This document shows, in pieces, positions 32,936 to 33,952 of a DNA stretch of 33,952 bases. A model generated the notes under the pieces. That model searched no databases. It was not told the origin of the DNA and worked only from the letters and a program-made list of their open reading frames with translations. Numbering within the stretch: the first letter of the stretch is position 1; every line of letters starts with the position of its first letter. The stretch comes from Candidatus Magnetocorallium paracelense. Lineage in GTDB: Bacteria; Nitrospirota; Thermodesulfovibrionia; Thermodesulfovibrionales; Magnetobacteriaceae. The position numbers were made by a program, and so were the translations under genes. The DNA lies in contig JAREWP010000069.1 in assembly GCA_029001845.1 (NCBI GenBank), positions 1-33,952 on the forward strand, read 5' to 3'.

Positions 32936-33952
32936 ATGCCTGAAGGTAAGGAGATTAATGATTACAGAAATGAAATCCAGAAGCTGAAGCAGCGTCTTGT
33001 GGAGATCGAGGACAAAAAAGATGTAGATGTACAGATGAGTCCTCCCTCTTCACCGCCCGTATCCGCACCTGCTGAGATTAGAACGAGCCAGGTAATTGAT
33101 GCCGCTCAAAAGCCTGTCACTGCCCCTGAAGCGGCTGTCGGAACGGACGTTGCCGTTCCTCAGGGCCCTGTCGGTCTGGATGTCGGGACGAGCAATTTGG
33201 TAATGACGCAGAATCAGGGCAGTTCTGTTCATGTGGTAAAGCAGTTAAACGCCTTTTTTACGGTGCCGCAATCCAATTTTACAAGAGACATTTTGTTGAA
33301 GAACAATGTACTCTTTGTTGAACACAACGACGAGTATTATATCATCGGGTATTCTGCCGAGGGATTCGCCAATATGTTTAACGCCAACACCCGGAGACCC
33401 ATAGAGAGGGGACTGCTGAGTCCTTTGGAGAACGAGGGGATAATGATCATGCAGTCTCTGATAAACTCTATTCTGCAGAAGCCCAAAAAGTTCGGAGAGT
33501 CCGTCTGTTTCAGCGTACCGGGGGAGCCCGTTGAGGGCGGCGCCTATGTGGCGGGTCATGAGATGATCATAAAGATGTATTTGGAGAGTATGGGGTTTTC
33601 TCCCATATCGATAAACGAGGGACTGGCTGTGGTGATGTCCGAGCTTGCAGAGGATAATTTTACCGGTATAGGAATCAGCATGGGCGGGGGCATGTGTAAT
33701 GTCTGCCTGGCCTATTTGTCAGTGCCTGTCATCTCTTTTAGTATAAGGAAGGCGGGAGACTATATAGATACGATGGTGAGCAGGGATGTGGGAATGTCGG
33801 CGACCAAGATCAAGACGATAAAGGAGGAGTCTCTGGATTTGTCGGTGTTGCCCAGGGACAAGGTGGGAACGGTGTTGCACATCTACTATACCGATCTTAT
33901 AAGCGTGTTGATCCGTACGTTGCAGGAAGTCATATCCTCTTCCGACAGAGTG
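32936..33952 (+). CDS. Actin/MreB-like ATPase with N-terminal coiled-coil and Pro/Ala-rich extension (partial, 3' end outside window)
   Basis: At least 339 codons are open to the window edge. Residues 5-28 are a charged helix likely to form a coiled coil; 35-78 is a Pro/Ala-rich linker. The actin-like core starts with phosphate loop 1, GLDVGTSNLVM (80-90), as in MreB. RRPIERGLLSPLENEG matches the MreB RPMKDGVI segment, INEGLAVV the EP-x-A segment, and RKAGDYID (271-278) the GGDxxD segment. In phosphate loop 2, SMGGGMCN replaces the usual DIGGGTT, so the metal/water-binding Asp is Ser248. AGGAGGAG precedes the ATG. It could be a filament-forming protein or an Hsp70-fold regulator; the missing C-terminus prevents a finer call. 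Confidence 0.82.
   Translation, partial: MPEGKEINDYRNEIQKLKQRLVEIEDKKDVDVQMSPPSSPPVSAPAEIRTSQVIDAAQKPVTAPEAAVGTDVAVPQGPVGLDVGTSNLVMTQNQGSSVHVVKQLNAFFTVPQSNFTRDILLKNNVLFVEHNDEYYIIGYSAEGFANMFNANTRRPIERGLLSPLENEGIMIMQSLINSILQKPKKFGESVCFSVPGEPVEGGAYVAGHEMIIKMYLESMGFSPISINEGLAVVMSELAEDNFTGIGISMGGGMCNVCLAYLSVPVISFSIRKAGDYIDTMVSRDVGMSATKIKTIKEESLDLSVLPRDKVGTVLHIYYTDLISVLIRTLQEVISSSDRV

Overview
The window looks like a chromosomal segment from a moderately AT-rich, Gram-negative, motile bacterium. The run pheA-hisC-tyrA-aroA-cmk-ispH-rpsA-sppA-ihfB (minus strand) is a gene order I associate with Deltaproteobacteria/Desulfobacterota such as Geobacter and relatives. A TonB-dependent receptor supports an outer membrane. 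I cannot assign a genus; an uncultured phylum close to the old Deltaproteobacteria is equally possible.

Layout. (1) 1-3.1 kb: a chemoreceptor and a Rieske/cytochrome b6 pair. (2) 3.6-12.5 kb: a tightly packed minus-strand housekeeping operon for Phe/Tyr synthesis, the shikimate step, CMP kinase, IspH, ribosomal protein S1, SppA and an IHF/HU protein, with several start/stop overlaps and TTG starts. (3) 13.2-15.2 kb: a plus-strand cluster rpsF-ssb-rpsR, two tandem DUF507 genes and an HNH nuclease. (4) 15.3-19.1 kb: tRNA-Arg with a terminator, a PIN/Phd toxin-antitoxin pair, two methyltransferase-like genes, and repeat-rich gaps. (5) 19.1-29.8 kb: a flavin oxidoreductase, a hybrid histidine kinase coupled to a GGDEF protein, an orphan DNA methyltransferase, and a likely sensory system (TonB receptor, periplasmic binding protein, HAMP histidine kinase). 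(6) 30.0-32.4 kb: aldo/keto reductase, a GDT1-type cation exporter and a PD-(D/E)XK nuclease-like gene, tightly linked. (7) 32.9 kb to the end: the 5' part of an actin/MreB-like ATPase with an unusual N-terminal extension, cut by the window edge.

The most striking non-coding structure is a set of short non-autonomous mobile elements. Family 1 is a 132-135 bp element with terminal inverted repeats. It is present five times in the same orientation, and two copies have perfect 10-bp target duplications. Family 2 has GTAAC...GTTAC ends; one copy has a perfect 8-bp target duplication, which fits an IS66-related origin, and a diverged copy supplies the last codons of the DNA methyltransferase. Family 3 is an AACAGC/CAGCTGA-type dispersed repeat. 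No transposase gene is present in the window.

The genes that look least described are the actin-like protein (Ser replaces the expected Asp in the second phosphate loop; a T17 tract lies near its putative promoter), the b6/Rieske pair without a visible subunit IV, and the receptor/binding-protein/kinase module.
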